Part shown: positions 24,896-34,290 of the stretch, one piece after another | Numbering within the stretch: position 1 is the stretch's first letter | Layout: every line of letters begins with the position of its first letter | Source of the DNA: Gammaproteobacteria bacterium | GTDB taxonomy: Bacteria; Pseudomonadota; Gammaproteobacteria; Thiohalobacterales; Thiohalobacteraceae | DNA length: 64,000 nucleotides | Assembly: GCA_018819175.1 (NCBI GenBank) | Contig: JAHJQQ010000007.1 | Location: 1 to 64,000 of the forward strand | Direction of reading: 5' to 3' | Notes under the pieces: model-generated | Database searches by the model: none | Told to the model about the DNA's origin: nothing | The model's input: only the letters and a program-made list of their open reading frames with translations | Translations under genes and position numbers: made by a program

Positions 24896-25594
24896 ATGCA
24901 AATGGACCCGCATAATCAGAATCACCTCAGCGCCCATGCCGGCAAGGGCAGTTTGCAGGCCGAGCTGAACGAGATGATCAGAAAATTCACGCGCGAGGTG
25001 CCTGACGAGGTGCAGAGCGTCATGCGCAATGCACTCAAGGCCATGGCGGATTCAGGCGTTGCCGAGGAATGTTTACGCATCGGCATGCGTCCGCTGGATT
25101 TTACGCTCAACAATCAATATGGCAAACCCGTCAATCTGGAGCAGACACTGCAGCGCGGACCGGTAGTGATTTCGTTCTTCCGTGGCATGTGGTGTCCGTA
25201 TTGCAGCTTGGAATTACAGGCATTGCAGCAAGCACTGTCCGCCATAAACGCATCCGACGCAACACTGCTGGCCATTTCTCCGCAGACACCGGAACAAACC
25301 CATGACACGGCACAGAAATTCAATCTGAGCTTCGACGTGTTAAGCGATGCCGGCAATAACGTTGCCGCCTCCTTCGGATTGGTACTGTCACTGCCGGAAA
25401 TGCTGCACCCCATCTATACCAACTTCGGCTTCGATCTGCCCAGCCATAACGGTGACGATAGCTATGAACTGCCAATGGCGGCCACCTATGTCCTCGACCG
25501 CAATGGCCTGATCCGCCTTGCCTTCACCGATACTGATTACACCAAACGACTGGAGCCCGCCGAGATTATCGCTTGCTTGAGATCGCTTTACTGA
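24896..25594 (+). CDS. Peroxiredoxin-like AhpC/TSA-family protein
   Basis: The 232-residue product has a thioredoxin fold with VISFFRGMWCPYCSLELQALQ (region about 91-111); the C-x-x-C sits where the peroxidatic Cys of peroxiredoxins lies. An N-terminal helical extension of about 60 residues precedes it. It probably reduces peroxides or acts as a thiol oxidoreductase in the cytoplasm, since no signal peptide is seen. The ATG at 24896 is followed by a second at 24902; GGGGTAG lies just upstream. It is convergent with the PilZ gene. Confidence 0.8.
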   Translation: MQMDPHNQNHLSAHAGKGSLQAELNEMIRKFTREVPDEVQSVMRNALKAMADSGVAEECLRIGMRPLDFTLNNQYGKPVNLEQTLQRGPVVISFFRGMWCPYCSLELQALQQALSAINASDATLLAISPQTPEQTHDTAQKFNLSFDVLSDAGNNVAASFGLVLSLPEMLHPIYTNFGFDLPSHNGDDSYELPMAATYVLDRNGLIRLAFTDTDYTKRLEPAEIIACLRSLY

Positions 25595-25605
25595 CTAAAG
25601 AACTA

Positions 25606-25950
25606 TCAATCTTTCATACTACGCTTGTGGGCGACAAATTCGCGAAGGCTTTCGCTGACATCATCATCAAGCTTCACAAACTGGAATCCTATAATGTAAC
25701 CATTGCTGCTGAGATGGTTGAATCGAGCGACACCCTGCACACGGAAATCAACCTGACGCCCACGCACCACCAGATTGAACGACAATTCCAGTATGGCGCC
25801 GATTTCGGCCGGCGCCTCAAAAGCCACGGCGATACCCCCTTGCGAGAGGTTGGTGGAGCGCGCCTGCACCACGACGCCACTGCTGGTGCGTATCCACACC
25901 GGACGTACCACCGCGACGCGCGGGTAACGACGTAGATCATTCATATTCAC
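25606..25950 (-). CDS. PilZ domain protein (c-di-GMP binding)
   Basis: The 114-residue product has RRYPRVAV near the N terminus (R-x-x-x-R switch) and NLSQGGIAV (N/D-x-S-x-x-G) about 25 residues later, the two nucleotide-contact motifs of PilZ. There is no other domain. Such single-domain proteins act as c-di-GMP receptors; a partner is not indicated. A GGDEF/EAL protein is encoded at 41957-44671. It shares a strand with the GCS2-type gene 16 bp upstream. Confidence 0.88.
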   Translation of the reverse strand: MNMNDLRRYPRVAVVRPVWIRTSSGVVVQARSTNLSQGGIAVAFEAPAEIGAILELSFNLVVRGRQVDFRVQGVARFNHLSSNGYIIGFQFVKLDDDVSESLREFVAHKRSMKD

Positions 25951-25966
25951 GCTAAATCCCTGTCAG

Positions 25967-27400
25967 TCAAAATCGCCATGTATGCACCGGTGCACCACTG
26001 TCCTGCTGCTCACGGTAGGCCAGCGTTAAACCTTGCCAGTCCACCCCATTACGCGCGACAAAGGCACGTTGCCACGCGGCGCCGGTCCGCCCTGTCTCGA
26101 CGCGCGCCTGAATGACACCGAGAAAACGCTGTATATCTGCAGCATCCAGTGATAACTGTTCGAGACCGCGTCGCGCCAGCGGCAATAATTCATCCAGGAT
26201 CAAGGGTTGCAGGTGTTGCTTCTGTTCATGTCCCCAATGCACCTGGGCATCAAGCCCGTATCGCGCCGCCGCATAGAAATTATCGCGCGCCTGACTGAAT
26301 GGCAACAGCGGCGCGGACAATGCGGTGTCCGCACCGAGCGATTGCATCAAGCCGAAAAAGAATGCGGCATTGGCAATTGAATCCATCAACGTCGGACCAC
26401 CCGGCACCACCCGATGTTCGATACGCAGATGCGGCGTGCCGTCATCATCGAAGCCGATCAACGGCCGATTCCAGCGCCAGATAGTGCCATTGTGCAGGCG
26501 CAGATGTTCCAGACGCTCCGGCGCCGCATCACTGCACATCGGCAACAGTACCGGGAAATGCTCCAGATTTTCCTGGAAACACTCGAACAGCGAGGCATGC
26601 ACATAGCCGCTGCCAAAACTCACACGTCGAATCGGCCCTTGGGCGACTGCGCCGAAGCCGCCGACCGAGACCGACTGCTCGAACAAGGGGATGCGTGTTT
26701 CACTCCACAGATCATGGCCGAACAAATAAGGCGAATTGGCACTCAGGGCAACCATGGCCGCAGACAGCATCTGGGCGAGGTTGTAATACTGTGCAGCCCG
26801 GCTCGGCGCGACTTTGAGATGGATCTGAAACGAGGTGGTGGCCGATTCCAGCATCACCGTATGATGCTCGGTCTTGAGATGTTCATGCCCTTGAATGTCC
26901 AACTTCAATGGCCGCCCTTCACGTTGCCGCAGTACCTGCTCGTTCAGCGCGCGATAACGTTTCACGTCCGACATATTGTCCGGCGTAAGATCCCGCTCAT
27001 CCAAGGTCGGCAGAATCCCGATAGTCATCAAGCCGGTATCAAGCTGTGCCGCCACCTGCCGGCAACGCGCATAGGTCAGTTCCAAATCTGAAAGCATGCG
27101 ACTGAGGGCATCGGATTTGAGTGGAACCGGGTGGGTATTGAGTTCAATATTGAAGCGTGCCAGCTCGGGAACCACCAACGGGTCATCGAGCTGCTCCAGC
27201 AGGCGCGCATTGACCGCTGCGGGGCGCCCGGCCCTATCTATAAGCCAGGCCTCCAACTCCAACCCAGCGACGCCATCCCGAGATGAAAATACGTCATCGC
27301 GGAACCAGCTGTGCAGTAGTGCGGTTTCCGACTGCAGACGCGCATTGAAGCGCGCAAAATCGGCATCGGTGAAATGACTGTATGCAATCTCCTGACCCAT
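25967..27400 (-). CDS. GCS2-type glutamate-cysteine ligase / carboxylate-amine ligase
   Basis: The 477-residue product shows GLELEAWLID (about residue 45; the E-x-E metal/ATP site), FNIELNTHPVPL (about 83), and an ATTSFQIHLKV segment (about 186), as in COG2170-like ligases of the GCS2 group. It would form an amide between a carboxylate (glutamate) and an amine, possibly gamma-glutamylcysteine. Whether it makes glutathione here is unproven. It precedes the PilZ gene with a short gap. Confidence 0.75.
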   Translation of the reverse strand: MGQEIAYSHFTDADFARFNARLQSETALLHSWFRDDVFSSRDGVAGLELEAWLIDRAGRPAAVNARLLEQLDDPLVVPELARFNIELNTHPVPLKSDALSRMLSDLELTYARCRQVAAQLDTGLMTIGILPTLDERDLTPDNMSDVKRYRALNEQVLRQREGRPLKLDIQGHEHLKTEHHTVMLESATTSFQIHLKVAPSRAAQYYNLAQMLSAAMVALSANSPYLFGHDLWSETRIPLFEQSVSVGGFGAVAQGPIRRVSFGSGYVHASLFECFQENLEHFPVLLPMCSDAAPERLEHLRLHNGTIWRWNRPLIGFDDDGTPHLRIEHRVVPGGPTLMDSIANAAFFFGLMQSLGADTALSAPLLPFSQARDNFYAAARYGLDAQVHWGHEQKQHLQPLILDELLPLARRGLEQLSLDAADIQRFLGVIQARVETGRTGAAWQRAFVARNGVDWQGLTLAYREQQDSGAPVHTWRF

Positions 27401-27477
27401 GGGTCAGTTCTCCGCTGACGGGTTACTCCTGCATCATAACCTAGGCAGCCAAATTAATTACGTGATTATCAGAACGA

Positions 27478-27566
27478 CGTCGGCGCGGCCTTCGGCCTAA
27501 GCCCGACCTACGACATATCTCAAAGATAAGTAGGTCGGATTCAGCGGCGCTATCCGCGCGTCCGAC
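27478..27566. repeat. BIME-like palindrome (GTAGGTCGGATT type), copy 1
   Basis: The outer arms GTCGGCGCGG / CCGCGCGTCCGAC and inner arms CCGACCTAC / GTAGGTCGG enclose a short loop. A variant lies at 28966-29153. The two copies bracket the murU-tag pair. Confidence 0.8.
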
Positions 27567-27591
27567 AAATTCAACGTGTGACGCTGAATAG

Positions 27592-28254
27592 TCAGCCGCG
27601 CAGCAAACGGTCCAAGGCATCCAGCCGCTGCGGCGTACCTACATCAGACCATAGGCCAACATGATGCTGGCCACTCACCTGCCCCTGCCCCATGGCCTGA
27701 CGCAACAGCGGTGCCAGCGGGAAACGGCCCGGCGTGCAATTAACAAACAAGGTCGCACGATACAGTCCGATGCCACTGAAGGTCAGGCGCGGCCCCGCGC
27801 ATTCGAAGACCCGCCCGTCCGATAGACAAAAATCACCCTTCGGATGTTGCTCGGGATTATCGACCAGCACCAGATGGGCCAGGCCATCGATACTTTGGGG
27901 CAGGCTGGCGAAATCGAAATCCGTCCAGATATCGCCGTTCACGACCAGGAACGGTAGTTCACCCAACCAGGGTAGCGCGCGCTGAATACCACCACCGGTT
28001 TCCAATGCACCTTCCGGCTCTGCTGAATAAGTAATGCGCAGCTGATAATGTGCACCATCACCCAGCGCCGCCTCGATCTGCGTTCCCAGATGGGCGTGAT
28101 TGATCAGGACTTCTCTCACGCCCGCCCGCGCCAGCGCCTCGAGATGATATTCGATCAGCATCTTGCCGCCGGCGCGTAACAGTGGCTTGGGCGTGTGATC
28201 GGTCAGCGGCCGCATGCGTTCACCACGGCCGGCCGCGAGGATCATGGCCTTCAT
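27592..28254 (-). CDS. murU: N-acetylmuramate alpha-1-phosphate uridylyltransferase
   Basis: MurU makes UDP-MurNAc from MurNAc-1-phosphate in the peptidoglycan recycling route that bypasses MurA/MurB. The 220-residue product has the nucleotidyltransferase signature AMILAAGRGERMRPLTDHTPKPLL (region 3-26), VNGDIWTDFD (metal-binding Asp, about 103) and LWSDVGTPQRL near the C terminus. Together with amgK (29162-30175) next to lptD it reproduces the arrangement known from Pseudomonas. tag is inserted between the two. Confidence 0.9.
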   Translation of the reverse strand: MKAMILAAGRGERMRPLTDHTPKPLLRAGGKMLIEYHLEALARAGVREVLINHAHLGTQIEAALGDGAHYQLRITYSAEPEGALETGGGIQRALPWLGELPFLVVNGDIWTDFDFASLPQSIDGLAHLVLVDNPEQHPKGDFCLSDGRVFECAGPRLTFSGIGLYRATLFVNCTPGRFPLAPLLRQAMGQGQVSGQHHVGLWSDVGTPQRLDALDRLLRG

Positions 28255-28309
28255 CCGATAAAGATCCTTACGCTATTCATTGGCACTCACCTTTCTGCAG
28301 TGATCGACA

Positions 28310-28939
28310 TCAGCGCCCAGGGCGTTTGAATGCCTTACGGGCACGCTCTACCTTGGCTCGGCTCACACAGTCCGCGACATGATCGTTGATCAGGCCCATG
28401 GCCTGCATGAAGGCAAAGACGGTGGTCGGCCCGACGAATTTCCAACCCATTTTCTTCAGTGTCTTCGATAGCGCTATCGACTCGGCCGAGGTTGTCAGTG
28501 TTTGCGCCGCAGTGGCCGGCTGTGCGGCCGGCTCGAAGCGCCAGATAAATCCCGCCAACGAACCTTCCTGCTGAATGAGTTCACGCGCGCGTTGCGCATT
28601 ATTGATCACGGCCTCGATCTTGCCGCGATGCCGGATGATACCCGCGTCCTGCAGCAGGCGCGTGACATCACGTTGATTGAAACGTGCAACTTTGTCGATA
28701 TTGAAATCATGAAAGGCGGCGCGGAAATTGTCGCGCTTGGCGAGTATGGTGCGCCAGCTGAGGCCGGCTTGAAATCCTTCCAGGCAGAGCTTTTCGAACA
28801 GGACTTGATTATCGCCGACAGGGAAGCCCCATTCGCTATCGTGATAGGGCAGAAACTCGGGAACATCACCGCACCAACGGCAGCGCGACTTGCCATCGGG
28901 GGCGATAAAGGTCTTGGACTTGGCTATCGATTCTTCCAT
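28310..28939 (-). CDS. tag: DNA-3-methyladenine glycosylase I
   Basis: Tag removes 3-methyladenine from alkylated DNA. The 209-residue product matches the family: CRWCG and YHDSEWGFP (about 32-40), CLEGFQAGLSWRTIL (about 52-66; catalytic Glu), DAGIIRHRGKIEAVI (about 97-111), KFVGPTTVFAFMQAMGLINDH (about 165) and a C-terminal Cys/His completing the zinc site. The N terminus is about 18 residues longer than E. coli Tag. Confidence 0.95.
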   Translation of the reverse strand: MEESIAKSKTFIAPDGKSRCRWCGDVPEFLPYHDSEWGFPVGDNQVLFEKLCLEGFQAGLSWRTILAKRDNFRAAFHDFNIDKVARFNQRDVTRLLQDAGIIRHRGKIEAVINNAQRARELIQQEGSLAGFIWRFEPAAQPATAAQTLTTSAESIALSKTLKKMGWKFVGPTTVFAFMQAMGLINDHVADCVSRAKVERARKAFKRPGR

Positions 28940-28965
28940 GCGTCGGTGTCTCCTTAGGTAACGGC

Positions 28966-29153
28966 AGCGTCGGACACGGCCTTCGGCCTGAACGGTTGCC
29001 CGTCATAGCAGTCGCAGTGACGGGCTTTAAAATGGCCATCTTCTTAACCGTAACAACTCCGCGCTTGTTAGCGAGGTTGTTTCATCCGACCTACAGATGA
29101 TCCGCGGAATAGCGTAGGTCGGATTCAGCGGCGCTAGCCGCGCGTCCGACAGA
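28966..29153. repeat. BIME-like palindrome, copy 2 (expanded)
   Basis: GTCGGACACGGCCTTCGGCCT at the left pairs in part with CCGCGCGTCCGAC at the right end, as in copy 1; inner CCGACCTAC (about 29089) pairs with GTAGGTCGG (about 29115). Extra sequence with a second hairpin (CCCGTCATAGCAGTCGCAGTGACGGG) lies between the arms. Confidence 0.7.
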
Positions 29154-29161
29154 CTCACCAT

Positions 29162-30175
29162 TCACCCCACCTTAACCGGTGCCGCCTGCGGCAGCGCCTC
29201 AATAACCTCCGCAGCCAACTTACCCAAATCCGTGAGCTCCGGGTATTGCGCCGCCACCTCGACGACATAACCGAGCGTGCGGGGGATATCGGCGAGATAA
29301 CCCGGCTTGCCGTCGCGGCGATAAAGCCGGGCGAAAATACCCGCCGCCTTCAGATGCCGCTGCACACCCATCCAGTCAAACCACTGCAGGAATTGCGCTT
29401 CGTCCGCAAGATCGTTGCGCAGCACACCGGACTGCAGCGCAAGCTCACGATAACCCAGCGCCCAATGTTTCACCTGCTCGCGCGGCCAGGCGATATAGCA
29501 GTCACGCAGCAAGGACACCAGGTCATAGGTCAGTGGGCCAATCACGGCATCCTGGAAATCCAGAATGCCCGGATTATGACGTGGCGTGACCATGAGATTG
29601 CGCGAGTGATAATCGCGATGCACGCAAACTTGCGGCTGCGCGAGCGCCGCTTCGGCCAGCAGATCGAAACTGCGTTCCAGCATGGCCGATTGTTCGGTGT
29701 TCAGACTGATACCCAGATGGGTACCCACCAGCCAGTCACGGAACAGGGCCATTTCACGCAGCAACATGGGTTTGTCGTAAGCAGGCAATTCACCGGCCTG
29801 CGGTCCCTGCGCCTGGATCACCAGCAGCGCGCCGAGCGCATCACCGTACAGTCGCTGCGCCGTGTCGGCATTCAGGGCACGCAGATAATGTTCATCGCCG
29901 AGATCGGACAGGAGATAGAAACCCCGTTCGATATCCGCACGCAGCACCCGCGGCACATTCAGACCGATATCGAGAAACAGCGTGTCGATCGTCAGAAAGG
30001 GCTGCATATCCTCCTTGTCCGGCGGGGCATCCATGACAATGTAGCTGTCATCTCGGGTGCGGACCCGGAAATAGCGCCGGAAACTGGCATCGACTGAGGC
30101 GGGACGGATATCGGCGGTAGCGAACTCGGCGTCGTACTGCAGCCAGGCTTCGATCTGTTTCAGGCGTTCGGGCAC
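29162..30175 (-). CDS. amgK: N-acetylmuramate/N-acetylglucosamine kinase
   Basis: AmgK phosphorylates the anomeric hydroxyl of MurNAc (and GlcNAc) in cell-wall recycling, feeding MurU. The 337-residue product has an aminoglycoside-phosphotransferase fold: VCVHRDYHSRNLMV (catalytic Asp, about residue 188) and GILDFQDAVIGPLTYDLVSLLRD (region about 205-227; metal Asp). It is divergent from lptD with about 236 bp between, the same layout as in pseudomonads. Confidence 0.9.
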   Translation of the reverse strand: MPERLKQIEAWLQYDAEFATADIRPASVDASFRRYFRVRTRDDSYIVMDAPPDKEDMQPFLTIDTLFLDIGLNVPRVLRADIERGFYLLSDLGDEHYLRALNADTAQRLYGDALGALLVIQAQGPQAGELPAYDKPMLLREMALFRDWLVGTHLGISLNTEQSAMLERSFDLLAEAALAQPQVCVHRDYHSRNLMVTPRHNPGILDFQDAVIGPLTYDLVSLLRDCYIAWPREQVKHWALGYRELALQSGVLRNDLADEAQFLQWFDWMGVQRHLKAAGIFARLYRRDGKPGYLADIPRTLGYVVEVAAQYPELTDLGKLAAEVIEALPQAAPVKVG

Positions 30176-30411
30176 GGTGTAAGTCCAGGGATGATGGCAA
30201 AGGCCCGCGCATTATAGCCGAGGCCTGTCCGGTCGCGTCCAACGCGATAAAGTCATTGAAGCAAAAGCCACTCTGTGCGATTTTACGGGGCGCCTGCCGG
30301 GCCTCGCCCGCTGCAAGCGATCCTGCAGTCTGACTGCACAACTCAGCCGCGCCGCGCACTGGCCACCCGCCAGCCCGAACCGACAGGCGCCGCGCGCAAG
30401 GAATACGCCAC

Positions 30412-32916
30412 GTGACTGAACGATCTCTGCTAGCGGCACTGATTGCTGGCCTGATTCTACCGCCCATCGCGGGCGCACAGGACAACCTGACCTCCCCCTG
30501 GAATTGCCTGGAAAATCCACCCGGCACTTGGCAATGCGCCCCTGCCGGCAGCACGGCAGCGCCTGTCAAGGCTGTGCCGGCCGCGACGTCAACGGCTGCT
30601 GAATCAGCCGCTCCAGCAGTCGTCCCGGAAGCGGTCGTCACGCCGACCGCAGAGCCTGCGACAGCCGAGGTCATACCGCTTCCCGATGCGTCCAGTGCCA
30701 CGCCTTCTGCAGTGCCCGTAATCCCACCCAGTGAGGCGGCATCCGCGAATCCAGCTCCCGATGTACCGGCCCCCGCATCCATGAATGCGGCAGAGGACAG
30801 CTACAATCCCTGGGGTCTGTGCGGCGCCCGCAGCATTCCGGAACTACCGGACGCCGATCTGGTTGGCACCGAATTATCCGCGGACAAGGCCGAGAGCCAA
30901 GGCCAGATCTATGTCTTGATCGGCAATGCCGTGATCGATCGTGACGGACGTCGCGTACAGGCCGATCAGATCCGCTATAACGAACTGCTCGGCGAGGTCA
31001 AAGCCGACGGCAATGTGCATCTCGATGAGGCCGGGCTCAGCGTCTACGGCAGCAGCGCCACGTTGCAGCTCAACAGTGACCAGGGCGAGATCCATGACGT
31101 GCAGTATGAGGTTTTCTCCCAGCATGCACGCGGCCAGGCCGAACTCGCCCGTCAGGAAAGCAAGACCCGCAAGGTTTTCCAGAAAGGCACCTACACCACC
31201 TGCGACGCGAACCGCGAGGCATGGCGACTGAATGCCCGTGAAGTGACCTTGCACGAAGATGAGGGCGTGGGTGTGGCGCGTCATACCTGGCTGGAGATCG
31301 GCGATGTCCCGGTGTTCTATACGCCCTATATCAATTTCCCGATCGATGACCGCCGCAAGAGCGGCCTGCTGGTACCCAGCTGGGGCAGCTCCCAGAACAG
31401 CGGCACCGAAATATCAGCACCCTATTACTGGAACATCGCGCCAAACTACGATGCCACCATCACGCCACGCGTGCTGAGCAAACGCGGTCTGCAGATGCAA
31501 ACGGAATTCCGCTATTTGCAACCCGGTTACAGCGGCCAACTGGATGTGGAATATCTGCCGAGGGACAGCGAATACAACGATGAAGACCGCACCCTGGTTC
31601 GCATCAATCACAGCGGCCGACCGCTGAAACGCCTGACCACCGAAGTCCATGCGACCAATGTGTCGGACGATCAATACTTCGAAGACCTCGGCACCAGCCT
31701 GGCGATCAGCAGTACCACGCATCTCGAGCGTCTCGCCGCCGCGACTTATTACGGCAATGGCTGGGGCCTGACCGGTCGGGTCCAGGATTTTCAAACCGTC
31801 GACAGCACTATCCTGCCTGCCAACCGACCCTACAAGCGCTTGCCGCAAGTACTGTTCAATGCCAACCCACGCACCCGCCCCTATGGGCTGGAGTTGAACC
31901 TGGCCAGTGAGGCCGTGCAGTTTGACCATGATGATCTGGTCAAAGGCAGCCGGCTGGATCTGAAACCGATGATCAGCCTGCCGCTGGGTGGAGCCGCCTG
32001 GTTCGCGACACCGGCGGCGGGTGTGCGCTATACCCAATACAACCTCGACAATCAGACCTCCGGTCTGCCGGACTCGCCGGACCGCATCACGCCGATCGCC
32101 AGCTTCGACAGTGGGCTGTTCTTCGATCGCAGCACCAGCCTGCTCGGTAAAGGCATGCTCCAGACCCTGGAGCCGCGCGCCTTCTATCTGTATGTGCCGG
32201 AAAAGGATCAAACCGACCTGCCGATCTTCGACACCAATCTGCGTGACTTCAATTTCTCGCAGATGTTCGAAGACAATCGTTTCGGCGGCGCGGATCGTAT
32301 GGGTGATGCCAATCAGCTCACGCTGGCGGCCACCTCCCGCCTGCTCGACCCCGCGACGGGCACGCAGTTCGCCAGCTTCAGCCTGGGTGAGATCTTCTAT
32401 TTCCGCGATCGTGAGGTCACCCTGCCCGGAGCCGTAGCAGAGGAACAGAGCAGCTCCAATATCGTGGCCGAGCTGGATGTGCGACTCTCGCAGAGCTGGA
32501 AGGCCACCGGCGGTATCCTCTGGGATCCGCATGAATCCAAAACCAATCGCAGCAATGTGCGGTTCCAATACCAGCCCAATGACCGCCATCTCTGGAACGT
32601 CGCCTATCGTTTCCAGACCGGCGAACTGGAACAGGTCGATACCTCGGCACTCTGGTATTTCAACCCGCGCTGGCACGGGATCATGCGCTGGAATTACTCG
32701 CTGGCCGATAGCGAACTGGTGGAAACCCTGGCCGGTATCGAATATGAAAGCTGCTGCTGGATCTTGCGCGTCCTTAGCCGCAGTTACATCAGTGACACCC
32801 AAGGGGAACGTAACGACGCGATTTTGTTCCAATTGGAACTCAAGGGCCTGACCAGCATCGGCGATCCGATCGAGTCCCTGCTGGAAGATGGTATCCTTGG
32901 CTACACTCACCGTTAA
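30412..32916 (+). CDS. lptD: LPS-assembly outer-membrane protein LptD
   Basis: LptD with LptE inserts LPS into the outer leaflet. The 834-residue product has a signal peptide (1-22), an unusually long Ala/Pro-rich linker (about 45-125), an OstA/LptA-like beta-jellyroll (about 145-270) and a large beta-barrel. Cys residues are placed as expected for the two essential disulfides: N-terminal W-N-C and W-Q-C (32 and 42), G-L-C-G (about 137), and a C-C pair in the barrel (ESCCWILRV, about 780). The GTG start is at 30412. surA follows after nine bases. Confidence 0.96.
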   Translation: MTERSLLAALIAGLILPPIAGAQDNLTSPWNCLENPPGTWQCAPAGSTAAPVKAVPAATSTAAESAAPAVVPEAVVTPTAEPATAEVIPLPDASSATPSAVPVIPPSEAASANPAPDVPAPASMNAAEDSYNPWGLCGARSIPELPDADLVGTELSADKAESQGQIYVLIGNAVIDRDGRRVQADQIRYNELLGEVKADGNVHLDEAGLSVYGSSATLQLNSDQGEIHDVQYEVFSQHARGQAELARQESKTRKVFQKGTYTTCDANREAWRLNAREVTLHEDEGVGVARHTWLEIGDVPVFYTPYINFPIDDRRKSGLLVPSWGSSQNSGTEISAPYYWNIAPNYDATITPRVLSKRGLQMQTEFRYLQPGYSGQLDVEYLPRDSEYNDEDRTLVRINHSGRPLKRLTTEVHATNVSDDQYFEDLGTSLAISSTTHLERLAAATYYGNGWGLTGRVQDFQTVDSTILPANRPYKRLPQVLFNANPRTRPYGLELNLASEAVQFDHDDLVKGSRLDLKPMISLPLGGAAWFATPAAGVRYTQYNLDNQTSGLPDSPDRITPIASFDSGLFFDRSTSLLGKGMLQTLEPRAFYLYVPEKDQTDLPIFDTNLRDFNFSQMFEDNRFGGADRMGDANQLTLAATSRLLDPATGTQFASFSLGEIFYFRDREVTLPGAVAEEQSSSNIVAELDVRLSQSWKATGGILWDPHESKTNRSNVRFQYQPNDRHLWNVAYRFQTGELEQVDTSALWYFNPRWHGIMRWNYSLADSELVETLAGIEYESCCWILRVLSRSYISDTQGERNDAILFQLELKGLTSIGDPIESLLEDGILGYTHR

Positions 32917-32934
32917 TTATTCAGGTTGAATCAC

Positions 32935-34236
32935 GTGTCGAAAATCTTTGCCAAGCTAATGTTGTTGTCCTGCCTCACCCTTACCGTCCTGGGCGGTGTC
33001 GCCCCTGTTCCGGCCAGCGAGCCGCTGAACAGCATCGTTGCGGTCGTCAATGACGATGTGGTTCTGCAGAGCGAACTGGATTCAAAGCTCAATCTTATCC
33101 GCGAACAGCTGCGCATGCAGAATACCGCCTTGCCGCCCGAGGATGTGTTGCGTCAACAGGTATTGGAACGCGTCATTGTCGAAAAACTGCAGCTGCAGCT
33201 GGCGGCCATCAACAATATCCAGGTCGATGACGAAACGCTCACCAGCAACCTGCGCAATATCGCCGAACAGAACAAAATGGATCTGGACCAGTTCCGTACC
33301 GTTCTGGAAAATGAAGGCCAGAATTACGCCAGCTTCCGTGAAGAGATCCGCAATCAGATCATCCTCGCCCGGTTGCATCAGCAAATGGTGGGTAACCGCA
33401 TCAACATCACCGAGCAGGAAATCGACAACCTGATCGCCAACGAAAAAACCTGGGGCGGCAGCGAGAAGGAATATCACCTCGGGCATATTCTGATCGCTGT
33501 TCCCGAGGGCGCCTCGCCGGAGCAAATCAAAACAGCGCAGCAAAAGGCCGAGCAAACTGTCGACAAATTACGCGGCGGTGCGGATTTCGCCGCGACGGCG
33601 GTCGCCGTCTCGGCGGGACAAACCGCTCTTGAAGGCGGTGATCTCGGCTGGCGCAAAGCGGGCCAGTTACCGGCGGTACTCACGGATGCCATCATCGGCA
33701 TGCAGCCAGGCCAGATCTCCGATCCGATCCAGGCCAGCGGTGGCTTCCATATCGTCAAGCTTATCGAATTGCGCGGTGATGGCCGGCATGTGATCACCCA
33801 GACGCATGTTCGTCACATCCTGCTCACGGCTGACGAAGTGCTGCCGGAACACGAGGTGCGCATCCGCCTGGAGCAATTACGCGACCGTATCATTGGCGGT
33901 GAGGATTTCGCCCAGCTGGCACGCTCGCACTCCAAGGACAAGGTATCCGCGTCCAAGGGTGGCGATCTGGGTTGGGTCGGTCCCGGCGATCTGGTGCCTC
34001 AATTCGAAGAGGCCATGAACCAGCTCAAGCCGAAAGAAATCAGCCAGCCGGTAGAGAGCCGCTTCGGCTGGCACATCATCCAGGTACTGGAACGCCGCGA
34101 TCATGACAGCACGGATGAATTGCAACGCAACAAGGCGCGTGAACTCATCCGCAAACGCAAGAACGACGAAGAACTCGCATTGTGGCTGCGTCGGCTGCGT
34201 GACGAGGCTTATGTCGAGTATCGCAGCGTCGAGTAA
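32935..34236 (+). CDS. surA: Periplasmic peptidyl-prolyl isomerase/chaperone SurA
   Basis: SurA escorts outer-membrane proteins, including LptD, across the periplasm. The 433-residue product has a signal peptide (about 1-28), a SurA N-terminal chaperone domain (INSIVAVVNDDVVLQSELD-like segment, about 33-50) and two parvulin PPIC domains (beginning YHLGHILIAV at about 178 and THVRHILLTA at about 290). Start: GTG at 32935, with TTCAGG at proper distance; a TTG at 32926 is too close to it. It is in the lptD-surA-pdxA-rsmA operon. Confidence 0.95.
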   Translation: MSKIFAKLMLLSCLTLTVLGGVAPVPASEPLNSIVAVVNDDVVLQSELDSKLNLIREQLRMQNTALPPEDVLRQQVLERVIVEKLQLQLAAINNIQVDDETLTSNLRNIAEQNKMDLDQFRTVLENEGQNYASFREEIRNQIILARLHQQMVGNRINITEQEIDNLIANEKTWGGSEKEYHLGHILIAVPEGASPEQIKTAQQKAEQTVDKLRGGADFAATAVAVSAGQTALEGGDLGWRKAGQLPAVLTDAIIGMQPGQISDPIQASGGFHIVKLIELRGDGRHVITQTHVRHILLTADEVLPEHEVRIRLEQLRDRIIGGEDFAQLARSHSKDKVSASKGGDLGWVGPGDLVPQFEEAMNQLKPKEISQPVESRFGWHIIQVLERRDHDSTDELQRNKARELIRKRKNDEELALWLRRLRDEAYVEYRSVE

Positions 34237-34290
34237 TCCCCGCATTCAACCGTTTCGCGTTGTTGCCCGCCGCATCGGGAGGTCACTTGC

